From a virus: a stretch of 29,647 nucleotides of DNA. The notes under the pieces are model-generated. The model did no database searches. It had not been told where the DNA came from and saw only the letters and a program-made list of their open reading frames with translations. The translations under genes and the position numbers were made by a program. The stretch lies in the IMG/VR virus record IMGVR_UViG_3300036859_000303, positions 1-29,647 of that record. The stretch is one strand, 5' to 3'. Position 1 is the stretch's first letter, and the number at the start of each line of letters is the position of its first letter. Below are positions 13,887 through 20,629 of the stretch, piece by piece.

Positions 13887-14207
13887 AGTAGTACGGTAGT
13901 TCGGTGCGTGCTGCTGGCAGCAGCAGTTGCCGAGCTGATCGCCTAGCTGAGCCAGAGCGCAAGTGCCTATCTGGCGGGCCGGTGGAGCCGACGTGGCCGC
14001 GCCGGGTCGAATCGGCGACCCGTTTATCACAGCTCGACCAGCAGTGTCAAGAGAGCCCCCAGAGTACCTAATCCAGGCCTCTCGCGACTCCTGCAATTAC
14101 AGCTACTTACGGCACCAGCAAACCGCTCCTCCGAGCTAACCCTGCCAGATCTCGTCTAATTAGAGTTTGTGTTGATTGTCTGAGCGCCCGAGGGCGGCCG
14201 CGCCAAA

Positions 14208-14241
14208 GGGCGAAAGGAAGGCGAAACTTTCTTCCTCGCCC
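14208..14241. repeat. Hairpin GGGCGA-AA-GGAAG / CTTCC-TCGCCC
   Basis: GGGCGA (14208-14213) and GGAAG (14216-14220) pair with CTTCC (14231-14235) and TCGCCC (14236-14241), leaving a two-A bulge and a 10-base loop. A second short hairpin (CGCCC-GA-GGGCG, about 14186) lies just before it. No T-run follows on either strand. Confidence 0.45.
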
Positions 14242-14269
14242 TAGACCTTCGCCATGCTTTCGCCCCCAG

Positions 14270-14460
14270 CCAGTTGACAGTTACGGCCAAAAAAGAGGGA
14301 TATTTTGACATTTTATATAATAAAATCAATGACTTAGGAGCTTTTCAAGGGTACCCCTCCGCGGGCGCCCTGGTATCCCAATTTACAATTAGCCTGCTTT
14401 TTCAGCTAGTTAGCTTGGGGTATCTTTCCCAAGTATCTGGAATATCTCAGCTTTTTTAGC
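14270..14460. other. AT-rich tract in the divergence region
   Basis: This stretch is clearly AT-richer than the rest of the window. It includes TTTTATATAATAAAAT (about 14310-14327), two TTGACA words (14273 and about 14306), and three TATCT words near 14420-14445. It also has CTTGGG / CCCAAG as a 6-bp inverted repeat around GTATCTTT. It could be a DNA-unwinding region or a promoter cluster. Neither TTGACA has a well-spaced consensus -10. Confidence 0.4.
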
Positions 14461-14599
14461 TGCTTTTTGAGGTATCGACAGCTCCAAGCGGGCCGATCCG
14501 ACAGCTCACCAGGTCGGCTCGAGCCCAGCCCCAGCCGACCTGAAGTGCAGATTGGCCTGATATGACCAGAAATAGTAGTACTATGTGTGCCTGCAACAC

Positions 14600-14629
14600 T
14601 TGACAAATGACACGGGAGTAATCTACTAT
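14600..14629 (+). promoter_or_regulatory. Sigma70-like promoter for the rightward operon
   Basis: TTGACA (14600-14605), an 18-bp spacer and TACTAT (14624-14629) lie 7 bases before ATG 14637. Transcription would start within one or two bases of that ATG, so the first message would be leaderless, unless the second ATG at 14658 is the true start. Confidence 0.5.
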
Positions 14630-14636
14630 CAAAACC

Positions 14637-14861
14637 ATGAAGAAGACCAACGAATCGATGAACGCCCACTTCGAGTGGCACCGCAAACCGGCCGGGTGGA
14701 ACGGTGCGCCATGCCCGATCTGTGGTTGTGAGGCGAAGCGCCTGAAGGCTCTCCACCGCGCGCTGCGAGCAGACGAACTCGGGCGGGGTTGGGGCTCGCT
14801 GTGGATCAAGAGCGTCAAGGTGTGCTTCGGCACCGACACCTCGGTAGAGGCGGTGCGGTAA
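14637..14861 (+). CDS. Small zinc-knuckle-type protein, 74 residues
   Basis: The product is basic and carries one CPICGCEAK motif (about residues 26-34), a possible half of a zinc site, so a dimeric or incomplete zinc ribbon is likely. It is the first gene of the rightward operon, directly behind the promoter, and stops one base before the next start. ATG 14637 has no ribosome site if the promoter call is right. ATG 14658 would give 67 residues. The function is unknown. First-transcribed small phage genes often take over host functions, which is only a general expectation. Confidence 0.5.
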   Translation: MKKTNESMNAHFEWHRKPAGWNGAPCPICGCEAKRLKALHRALRADELGRGWGSLWIKSVKVCFGTDTSVEAVR

Positions 14862-14862
14862 C

Positions 14863-15249
14863 ATGGGGCTCTTCCACGGAATTAAGCCTCGCGACAAATG
14901 GGTTCTTGAGTATTTGCTCGCGCGCTCTCTCGGTCGTGACGTCCACGGCAACTTTTGCGGCGTACACATCGAGACAACTCCCACGTTCGATGACGGAATG
15001 GAGTTCGTCGTTGCATTCAACGAGGCATTTCCCGGTCGTGTGAGTGATCCAAATCTCACACTCGGATCGGCGCGTCTCGCGCGGGTATGCCGGAGAATGG
15101 TGCGCGACGGTTGGCTTGAGCGCTGGCGTCTCGGTAATGAGGTCGATTTGCCTGGCACGCCGCGCTGGCAATGGGTGTATCGGATTCCGCAGGCAGTTCT
15201 CAACGATCTAAAGAACCAGAGGATCACGCTCGTCGAGGAAGCACGTTGA
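14863..15249 (+). CDS. Unknown protein, possible winged-helix, in transposase operon
   Basis: The product has 128 residues. LGSARLARVCRRMVRDGWLERWR (about 67-89) followed by the strand WQWVYRIP has the recognition-helix and wing pattern of a winged-helix DNA-binding domain. The N-terminus (KPRDKWVLEYLLARSLGRD) could be the first helix. The gene starts at ATG 14863, one base after the previous stop, and its TGA overlaps the ATG of the transposase (TGATG), so the two proteins are made together. It may be the DNA-recognition or regulatory partner of that transposase. I do not recognise the family. Confidence 0.55.
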   Translation: MGLFHGIKPRDKWVLEYLLARSLGRDVHGNFCGVHIETTPTFDDGMEFVVAFNEAFPGRVSDPNLTLGSARLARVCRRMVRDGWLERWRLGNEVDLPGTPRWQWVYRIPQAVLNDLKNQRITLVEEAR

Positions 15250-16082
15250 TGGACAAAGTCACCATCAGCACGTTTCAGCTTTTCCAGATGTTCCCCGATG
15301 CCGAGAGTGCTCGGCTCTACTTCGAAGCTCGCCGCTGGCCGAACGGAGTGCGCTGCCCGGTCTGTGAGAGCGGCGAGCGGATCACGACTCGCGCGGGCGG
15401 CTTTTACCGCTGCAATAGCTGCAACGAAGACTTCACAGTCCGCACGGGCACCATCTTCGAGCGATCGCACGTTCCGCTGCACAAATGGCTCTATGCGATG
15501 TACCTCCTCGTGACTGCTCGGAAGGGTATCTCGTCGCTTCAGCTCTCCAAGCAGATCGGCGTCACGCAGAAGACTGCGTGGTTCATGCTCCATCGGCTCC
15601 GCGAAGCGTGCGGTGGAGATAGCGGTCTTGGCAAGCTGCGCGGCATCGTCGAAGTGGACGAGACTCACGTCGGCGGGATCGAGGGCAACAAGCACGAGCG
15701 GAAGAAGCTCCACGCTGGCCGTGGCACCGTCGGCAAGGCCCCCATCATCGGCCTTGGCTCCACGATCCACACCGACGAAGCAGCGGCATACGCCAATCTT
15801 GGCGGTCTCTTCTTCGGCCATCATGCCGTCAATCACGGGGCTGGCGAGTACGCTCGGGGCAACGTGAGCGTGAACGGCATCGAAAGCGTTTGGGCTGTTC
15901 TCAAGCGCGGCATCATCGGTGTCTACCACCACGTTTCCCGTAAGCACCTCGGTCGCTACGCACACGAGTTCGCTTTCCGCCTGAACGAGGGGAACGTCCG
16001 CCGCCACACCTTCGACCGGCTCGACAGCCTGATCGCTGCGACGGTGGGACGTCGGCTCACCTATGCGAGGTTGACCGCATGA
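15249..16082 (+). CDS. IS1595/ISXO2-type transposase, internally shortened
   Basis: The product has 277 residues. The N-terminal zinc ribbon has Cys36/Cys39 (CPVC) and Cys55/Cys58 (CNSC). It is followed by a helix-turn-helix-like segment (SSLQLSKQIGVTQKTAWFM, about 95-113). In the DDE domain Asp137 lies in IVEVDETHVGG, Asp176 in IHTDEAAAY and Glu212 in NGIESVWAVLKRG, and YHHVSRKHLGRYAHEFAFR is the typical end. In the family I know, about 40-60 residues separate the GTVGKAPI segment from the TDE motif. Here VGKAPIIGLG runs almost straight into HTDEA, so the central strands are missing while the frame and all three acids are kept. It overlaps both neighbours (TGATG, ATGA). No terminal repeats were identified. 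It may be inactive or domesticated. Confidence 0.8.
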   Translation: MDKVTISTFQLFQMFPDAESARLYFEARRWPNGVRCPVCESGERITTRAGGFYRCNSCNEDFTVRTGTIFERSHVPLHKWLYAMYLLVTARKGISSLQLSKQIGVTQKTAWFMLHRLREACGGDSGLGKLRGIVEVDETHVGGIEGNKHERKKLHAGRGTVGKAPIIGLGSTIHTDEAAAYANLGGLFFGHHAVNHGAGEYARGNVSVNGIESVWAVLKRGIIGVYHHVSRKHLGRYAHEFAFRLNEGNVRRHTFDRLDSLIAATVGRRLTYARLTA

Positions 16083-16237
16083 CGAAACCGAAGCGAGAGA
16101 AGGCCCCCGACGTACTCGATCGCGTTGCAGATCGGGTGCTCGCGTACCGACCGAAGCCGACGAGCAACCAAGGAAAAAAGCGTCAACGAAAACGGCGCTC
16201 GGCGCGGCGTAAGAAGCTAAGGGAGTCAAGTAATTAA
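16079..16237 (+). CDS. Very basic 52-residue protein coupled to the transposase
   Basis: ATG 16079 overlaps the transposase TGA (ATGA). The product begins MTKPKREKAPDVLDRVADRVLAY... and ends in an Arg/Lys-rich tail (about residues 31-50), as in nucleic-acid-binding peptides. The acidic/hydrophobic middle (VLDRVADRVLAYRP) may be a short helix. It is the third gene of the overlapping unit 14863-16237. The function is unknown, with DNA or RNA binding a guess from charge. Confidence 0.5.
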   Translation: MTKPKREKAPDVLDRVADRVLAYRPKPTSNQGKKRQRKRRSARRKKLRESSN

Positions 16238-16331
16238 TTCCCAAAACTAACGCCTTATGGGTGTCGCGGCAATCACGCCGCCAGCTGAAAGGCACGGTTG
16301 GGCATCCGCCCACAGTCGCCGGGAGGAATGT

Positions 16332-17486
16332 ATGACGAACATGGACAGCAGAGCATCGAACCAGTGGGCTACGCGCCCCGCCGACCAGCGGTTCTGGTCA
16401 CTCGACGAGCTACACGACGCCGTCGTCGTATACAAGCACGAAGCGAAGACCGCCAACGTCAAGAGCACGGACATCCGTGTCGAGGCCGACGCCGGCGACC
16501 TTCGCCTCGTTGGCAAGGCCGGTATCCCGGCCTCGCTCACCAACTACAGCTTCGGCCAGCTCTCCCGCTTGGCCGACGCACCCGCCGGCTACCTCGCGAC
16601 CCTGCCAGCGACCCTCGCGGCGCAGAACCTCAACCACGGCTTCGCCAAGCGTGGCGCGGACGCCGGCGCGAAGGATCTCGCGCTGCTCTTCCGTGCGAAC
16701 GGCGCGCTCGAGCTTCGCGCCGCCGTGACCGAGGCTTATGAGCGCATTTGGAACGCGGACATCACCGGACGGCTCCGCGACCTCGGCAACCAAGGGTGGA
16801 AGGTTCCCCCCGCGATGAAAGCTCCGATCGACGGCATCGCCACCCGCCGCGCCACCGAGGCAGACTGCGGCGAGTACACGCTGGTCAAGGCCGGGGATGT
16901 GATCTCACCCTCGGGGCTCTATGCCAGTGACCGCGATCTCTTTGCTTTCATGATTCACCCCGAGCGCGTGGTGCGCTCCGGCAACCGACAGCTCTTCCGC
17001 GGGTTCTTCGTTTGGAACTCTGAGGTGGGCGATAAGTCGTTTGGCATCTCAACCTTCCTCTTCGATTACGTTTGCTTCAACCACAACGTTTGGGGCTCGG
17101 AGCGCCTCGCGGACCTCCGCATTCGTCATGTCGGCGATGCCTCGGTCCGGTGGACGAACGAGGTCACGGTCGAGTTGAAGAAGTACGCCGAGCAGAGCGC
17201 GAGTGACGACGAAGCTCGCATCGTGGCGTGCCGCAACTACAAGATCGCCGGCACCAAGGCTGAGGTCATCGACAAGTTGTTCGGCTCCAAGGCGCTCGGT
17301 CTCTCCCGCAACCTCATCGAGTCGGCTTACAGCGTGGCTGAGGCGAACACCGACGCCTACGGCGACTCGAACTCAGCGTGGGCGATCGGCAACGGACTCA
17401 CCGAAGTGAGCCAGAAGCAACCCTACGCTGAGGCACGGGTCCGTGTCGACCGCGCGGCCGGCAAGGTCTACAACATGGCTTTCTAG
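16332..17486 (+). CDS. DUF932 family protein
   Basis: The product has 384 residues. The start is ATG 16332, behind GGGAGGAATGT. The sequence has the pattern I know for DUF932 (phage/plasmid-like proteins): an N-terminal region with SFGQLSRLADAPAGYLATLP, a central ERIWNADITGRLRDL, DLFAFMIHPE, then RGFFVWNSEVGDKSFGISTF with FNHNVWG. Members occur in phages, plasmids and mobile elements, and their biochemical role is not established. Its place at the start of the rightward operon fits an early accessory gene. Codon use looks more like the surrounding accessory genes than the AGCT-rich structural genes. Length is normal for the family. Confidence 0.8.
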   Translation: MTNMDSRASNQWATRPADQRFWSLDELHDAVVVYKHEAKTANVKSTDIRVEADAGDLRLVGKAGIPASLTNYSFGQLSRLADAPAGYLATLPATLAAQNLNHGFAKRGADAGAKDLALLFRANGALELRAAVTEAYERIWNADITGRLRDLGNQGWKVPPAMKAPIDGIATRRATEADCGEYTLVKAGDVISPSGLYASDRDLFAFMIHPERVVRSGNRQLFRGFFVWNSEVGDKSFGISTFLFDYVCFNHNVWGSERLADLRIRHVGDASVRWTNEVTVELKKYAEQSASDDEARIVACRNYKIAGTKAEVIDKLFGSKALGLSRNLIESAYSVAEANTDAYGDSNSAWAIGNGLTEVSQKQPYAEARVRVDRAAGKVYNMAF

Positions 17487-17503
17487 TCGGGTGTCGCCTG
17501 CTA

Positions 17504-17546
17504 GAGCCCACTTTCCTCGGCTGGCTCGGCTGGGGAGAGTGGGCTC
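17504..17546 (+). repeat. Long hairpin between DUF932 and the next gene
   Basis: Arms 17504-17516 (GAGCCCACTTTCC) and 17534-17546 (GGAGAGTGGGCTC) match at 12 of 13 positions around a 17-base loop. It follows the DUF932 stop by 17 bases and ends 5 bases before the GGAGG site of the next gene. No T-run follows, so it may be a pause, RNA-stability or processing element rather than a terminator. Confidence 0.5.
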
Positions 17547-17562
17547 GATGGAGGAAACACTT

Positions 17563-17877
17563 ATGCCGGAGCACGCTACACCAGGACCGTACTGGAAAGC
17601 TCGCTTGCGGGGGAAAACCTTCATCGTCTCGCATATCCACGAAGCCAACCACGCTGAAACCGTGCTTCGCGGCGGTCTCTCACAAGAAGTGGCGACCTTC
17701 GCCGCAAGCGTTGCCAACGACGCCATCGACGAGCACAAAGCAGTTGTGGAAGCGGCGCGGCTCCTGCTCGATCGTATCGACGGAATCACAACGGACGAAT
17801 TCCAGCTTGGCGGGGAGCGTGAACAAAGGGAAGCGCTCCGCCGCGCCCTCGCGCGGTTGGGGGAGGTCAGCAAGTGA
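17563..17877 (+). CDS. Unknown 104-residue protein
   Basis: The start is ATG 17563 with GGAGG 8 bases upstream. The N-terminus (PGPYWKARLRGKTFIVSHI) suggests two strands. The rest is helical and charged (ASVANDAIDEHKAVVEAARLLLDRI, REQREALRRALARLGEV). The last bases overlap the GTG of the next gene. There is no signal peptide or known motif. It begins the dense chain of small overlapping genes that continues to about 20.6 kb. Confidence 0.5.
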   Translation: MPEHATPGPYWKARLRGKTFIVSHIHEANHAETVLRGGLSQEVATFAASVANDAIDEHKAVVEAARLLLDRIDGITTDEFQLGGEREQREALRRALARLGEVSK

Positions 17878-18314
17878 ACGCGCCCGACGACCTCGAGAGC
17901 AGCTGGCCGACTGACGACGATATAGCTGGCAGCTGGACTGAGCCAAAGCTGACCAACTCGTTGCAGGGTACAGTACTGGAGAGCCCTGGAGAGCCGGTCG
18001 ATCTGCCGCCGTGGCTGTGCGGACGACCACAGGGTTACAGCTGGCGAGCGGTTGGGCAGTTGACTCTGCCGACGCGGCTACAGCAGGCGCGGGCGAGTGC
18101 AGCTGGTTGGCTGGCACGGACGAAGGCCAGAGCAGCTGGCTGGCTAGAGGCCTCGCGAACCGAGCTGAAGATGGCGCTCGAGCACCGTTGGCGGCTGGGA
18201 CCGGCCGATCTGTTGGCCATGTTTGCTGGGGCGCTGCTGCTCGGACTGTTGCTGGGCTGGTGCGGCGGCTACGTGGTAGGGTACAAGTCGGCGCTTGTGT
18301 GGATACAACAATGA
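17874..18314 (+). CDS. Single-pass membrane protein, unknown
   Basis: The product has 146 residues, starting at GTG 17874 inside the previous stop (GTGA). The first 70 residues are polar with several Trp and Pro. A positively charged helical stretch (about 72-105) leads to one hydrophobic helix at about 114-138 (LLAMFAGALLLGLLLGW, VVGY). It would be anchored with the long N-terminal part inside the cell, by the positive-inside rule. The function is unknown. Use of AGCTGG-rich codons resembles the phage structural genes more than its neighbours. Confidence 0.55.
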   Translation: MNAPDDLESSWPTDDDIAGSWTEPKLTNSLQGTVLESPGEPVDLPPWLCGRPQGYSWRAVGQLTLPTRLQQARASAAGWLARTKARAAGWLEASRTELKMALEHRWRLGPADLLAMFAGALLLGLLLGWCGGYVVGYKSALVWIQQ

Positions 18315-18357
18315 AAGACGAGCGAGGAGGAAGCGATGAGCGAGCCAAGCAAAGCGC

Positions 18358-18525
18358 GTGCGGCGGGAAGCGTGGCCGTTCAAGGACACTGATGCAGGCT
18401 ACAGTGCAATCTATGTCTATCCGCGTAAAATGGAACCGTACTCTGTGGTGCTAGCTAAAGCCATCGAAGTCATCCTCAACTCAGCAGCAGCGCCCCGTCC
18501 AAGGACGCGGAAACGAAGGAAATAA
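18358..18525 (+). CDS. Small protein, 55 residues (start uncertain)
   Basis: This frame (ending TAA 18523-18525, which overlaps the next ATG as TAATG) reads like protein: WPFKDTDAGYSAIYVYPR, then PYSVVLAKAIEVILN and a basic tail RTRKRRK. Its only usable start is GTG 18358, which has no good ribosome site. Two other starts upstream are better placed: ATG 18311 (overlapping the previous stop; 47 residues in a different frame) and ATG 18335 behind GAGGAGG (18 residues, also another frame). A frameshift in the sequence or a programmed one would join them. The function is unknown. Confidence 0.4.
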   Translation: MRREAWPFKDTDAGYSAIYVYPRKMEPYSVVLAKAIEVILNSAAAPRPRTRKRRK

Positions 18526-19490
18526 TGAAACTCATGTGCGCCATCGTACTACTCGCCATCGCAAGTCTGATCGCGGCGAGAGCACAAGCTGCCGATCTGG
18601 TCGTGCTCATCGGCTGGGACGGAGCCGACTACCGTCTCGTCTCCCAAATGGTCGAGGCAGGCGAGCTACCGCACCTCGCCGACGTCGTCTCCACCGGCAC
18701 GTTGCAGCAGCTCACCATTGAAGAGCGAACGATGACGAAGCCCTCGTGGGCAACGATGCTGAGCGGACTGCCTTGGTGGGCGCACGGCACAGAGTCGAAT
18801 CTCGTGTACCAAGCAATCCCACCGAACAAGACCATTTTCGAGCGGCTGCGGGCACTTGGTATCCCGAGTGCCTACGTGACGCAGAAGTGCCAGCCCGGAA
18901 ACCACGGGAACCTCTGCGGCGGCAGTACTCAAGCCAGCGACGGCACGATGGTACCAAATACCTTTGCCGCTGTGCCGGAAGCTACCGTTTACTACTCCGC
19001 TACGCAGAGCCGGCGGGACGACGACTACCGCGAATTTATCCCGCCACAGACGAAACGTTGCCGGAAGGGAATCAAGGCCGTTCAGCAAGCGAGCAGGGAT
19101 GGCCGGGGCTTCGTCTGGTGTCATTACGGATGGCCGGACGATGCTGGCCATGCGTTCGGCGGCGCGTCAGAAGAGTATCGGGACTCACTCCGACTGTTGG
19201 ACGCGCAGATCCCCACGCTGCTCATAGGACTCCCGGCCGGCGCTGTTGTGCTCGTCACCAGCGACCACGGCTTCGAGCGCGCCGGAGATCCGACCGAACA
19301 AGCGGTCACGAATCGCTACCGCGATGTCGGGCCATTTGGGCTTACCCACTGGTACGAACCGCGCGCTATCCTTGGGTCGGCGGTGCCGCTGCTCTCGCCT
19401 GCTTCTGGCCGCGATGTCTTCAAGACTCTGCTCGTGCTGCTCAAGGTCGAGACGCCAGCGTATCCGAGTGGAAGGAGTCTGGTACCGTGA
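18525..19490 (+). CDS. Secreted alkaline-phosphatase-superfamily hydrolase (phosphodiesterase/sulfatase-like)
   Basis: The product has 321 residues. Residues 1-22 form a signal peptide (basic start, hydrophobic LLAIASLIAARA, AQA cleavage site), so it acts outside the cytoplasmic membrane. Metal and active-site motifs of the superfamily occur in order: Asp32 in LIGWDGADY, a Thr/Ser nucleophile region in MTKPSWATMLSG (Thr71), Asp205 or Asp206 with His209 in WPDDAGHAFG, and Asp247-His248 in VTSDHGFE. The His ligand near the C-terminus may be THWYEPR. Such enzymes hydrolyse phosphomonoesters, phosphodiesters, nucleotides or sulfates, and the substrate cannot be read here. It is embedded in a chain of tiny overlapping genes in a phage early operon, which is unusual. 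Cys120 and Cys131 could form a disulfide. Confidence 0.75.
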   Translation: MKLMCAIVLLAIASLIAARAQAADLVVLIGWDGADYRLVSQMVEAGELPHLADVVSTGTLQQLTIEERTMTKPSWATMLSGLPWWAHGTESNLVYQAIPPNKTIFERLRALGIPSAYVTQKCQPGNHGNLCGGSTQASDGTMVPNTFAAVPEATVYYSATQSRRDDDYREFIPPQTKRCRKGIKAVQQASRDGRGFVWCHYGWPDDAGHAFGGASEEYRDSLRLLDAQIPTLLIGLPAGAVVLVTSDHGFERAGDPTEQAVTNRYRDVGPFGLTHWYEPRAILGSAVPLLSPASGRDVFKTLLVLLKVETPAYPSGRSLVP

Positions 19491-19792
19491 TGATCGACGA
19501 CGCGAGGTTGGAGGAAATCCTGATCGAAGTAGAAGTGGACGACTTCAAAAGCGCCCGGATAGGAGATCCCAGGGAATTTGTCAAGCGCGTCGCCCGCCGG
19601 GCCGTGGCGGAGGCGCTGGCGGAAGCAGCGGAGCTGTCATGCTTCTGGTGCAAGGAAGGTTATCCGTTCAGAGAGGACCCGGGCTATTTGATGCCGCCGA
19701 GGACGTGGCATCGGCAACCTGACGATCCTATGAGTTATCGGTGCAGCGATGCGTCCATAGCGATTCGCGCCCTCGCGGAGAAGGTCAAGTGA
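19490..19792 (+). CDS. Unknown 100-residue protein with CxxC
   Basis: ATG 19490 overlaps the phosphatase stop (TGATG). GTG 19487 is an alternative start. The N-terminal half is acidic and helical (LEEILIEVEVDDFKSA, FVKRVARRAVAEALAEAAEL). The C-terminal half has SCFWCKEG, then Trp/Pro-rich sequence and one more Cys (RCSD), so a metal site is possible. It looks like the small metagenome and phage proteins of unknown function that pair a helix with a CxxC segment. Confidence 0.5.
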   Translation: MIDDARLEEILIEVEVDDFKSARIGDPREFVKRVARRAVAEALAEAAELSCFWCKEGYPFREDPGYLMPPRTWHRQPDDPMSYRCSDASIAIRALAEKVK

Positions 19793-19992
19793 GCGGCGAT
19801 ATTCTTTGCTGGCTCGGCTTCCACAAGTGGGGCTCATGGCAACGCGCCGAGCTTCCTCACGGTCGAACTGTATGGATTCGAGACTGCGAACGCCCCAATT
19901 GCTGGATGTGTGAGCCCACGTGGAAGGAGCCGCGTTTTGAGAGCAAGCTGCCATTGGCCCTACCGCGAAACTCGAAGGAAGAGGAGGCGTGA
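19789..19992 (+). CDS. Unknown 67-residue Trp/Cys-rich protein
   Basis: GTG 19789 overlaps the previous stop (GTGA). The N-terminus is CWLGFHKWGSW, followed by CERPNCWMCEP (about residues 34-44) and a charged tail. Cys and His residues (C7, H13, then Cys pairs) could hold one zinc. The pattern 'LGFHKW' resembles short phage and bacterial proteins annotated as hypothetical. The next gene begins within its stop. Confidence 0.5.
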   Translation: MSGDILCWLGFHKWGSWQRAELPHGRTVWIRDCERPNCWMCEPTWKEPRFESKLPLALPRNSKEEEA

Positions 19993-20333
19993 GCACGATA
20001 ATTGGTATTGGTATAGTGATCTCTATCGTGCTCGCCGGCCTCGTCATTGGTTTATGTGCGGAGTGGATTGAACGGAGGATCCGAATGAGCATGGAGACGA
20101 CAGAGGAATTTGTTCTTGGACTCGCTTATCATCTCCTTCACGACATCCGCTCCCGCGACGCTGCCATCCGCGCCGACGAACGGGCGAAGGTGCTTGAGAA
20201 AGCGGCGAAGCTCGCACCACATGACCCGGATTGCACAATAGCGTCGCCTGGCGTCGATCAAGAGTGCTGCGACGAATGTCCCCGCGTAAGAATACGCGCC
20301 CTCGCCTCGAAAGGAACCAAGTCCGATGACTGA
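19989..20333 (+). CDS. Small membrane-anchored protein with Cys pair
   Basis: The product has 114 residues, starting at GTG 19989 (GTGA overlap). Residues 3-24 form one hydrophobic helix (IIGIGIVISIVLAGLVIGL), likely a membrane anchor rather than a cleaved signal. Residues about 30-70 are charged and helical. DQECCDEC (about 90-97) with an earlier Cys may bind metal. The function is unknown. ATG 20083 (METTEE...) behind a purine-rich stretch is an alternative internal start without the anchor. Confidence 0.5.
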   Translation: MSTIIGIGIVISIVLAGLVIGLCAEWIERRIRMSMETTEEFVLGLAYHLLHDIRSRDAAIRADERAKVLEKAAKLAPHDPDCTIASPGVDQECCDECPRVRIRALASKGTKSDD

Positions 20334-20433
20334 CTTTGCGTGCGCGGTGCTCGGACCAACCATGGGTTTCTTCTTTGGGTTTCTCTCGGCAACGCTGATG
20401 TTCTACGTAGCGAAAGGGAGGTCAGATGGCTGA
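20326..20433 (+). CDS. 35-residue membrane peptide
   Basis: ATG 20326 overlaps the preceding stop (ATGACTGA), and its own TGA overlaps the next ATG at 20426. The peptide is mostly one hydrophobic helix (VLGPTMGFFFGFLSATLMFYVA). The two overlaps and the typical membrane composition support translation. It may be a holin-like or regulatory micro-membrane protein, but nothing shows the role. Confidence 0.5.
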   Translation: MTDFACAVLGPTMGFFFGFLSATLMFYVAKGRSDG

Positions 20434-20629
20434 CGAACATGAGGCTCGAAAACACTTCGCATTCGTGATCGAAGTGTCCGTCGACCGTAGGGCTACACGA
20501 AAGCTGGTCCGAGGCTACGTGCGAGATGCCGTTGCTTCATGGCGTGGGCAACTTGAACCTCCGAACAAGGATAACGGTTGGTCTGGCGACCCGCTTTTCG
20601 GCCTCAAAGTCAGAAAGGTAAGCAAATGA
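20426..20629 (+). CDS. Unknown 67-residue protein
   Basis: The start is ATG 20426 with GGGAGG 5-6 bases upstream. The product begins with a strand (HFAFVIEVSV), then a basic helix (RRATRKLVRGYVRDAVASW) and a Gly/Pro-rich end. The overall shape is beta-alpha-beta, and it may bind nucleic acid given its charge. The stop overlaps the next start (ATGA). The family is not recognised. Confidence 0.5.
   Translation: MADEHEARKHFAFVIEVSVDRRATRKLVRGYVRDAVASWRGQLEPPNKDNGWSGDPLFGLKVRKVSK

Larger units (their letters stand above)
13408..14636. other. Non-coding divergence region (promoters, possible origin or packaging site)
   Basis: No convincing gene is seen for about 1.2 kb between the leftward late genes and the rightward early genes. 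The region contains an AGCT-rich stretch (about 13570-13690), direct repeats (13634-13655, 13821-13886), CG-rich hairpins (about 14183-14241), an AT-rich tract (about 14270-14460) and a plus-strand promoter at its right end. Its composition differs from both flanks. Such regions in phages typically hold divergent promoters and sometimes the replication origin. No leftward promoter could be singled out with confidence. Confidence 0.6.

Noticed and set aside
13560-13900. Possible CRISPR array in the repeat-rich divergence region
   Set aside because: Repeats are short (10-13 bp), few and irregularly spaced, with no cas genes; the Cas4-like nuclease at 22.5 kb is a phage recombination type.
13985-14045. 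tRNA-like 3' half on the minus strand (GATAAACGGGTC, GATTCGACC, CGGCG)
   Set aside because: The T-arm has an extra loop base, the spacing to a D-arm is too short, and no acceptor stem pairs with it. It could be part of an attachment site, but no integrase is in the window.
14406-16313. Long minus-strand open frame (635 codons) opposite the transposase unit
   Set aside because: It is antisense to three well-supported overlapping genes with clear motifs; its own product has no recognisable pattern.
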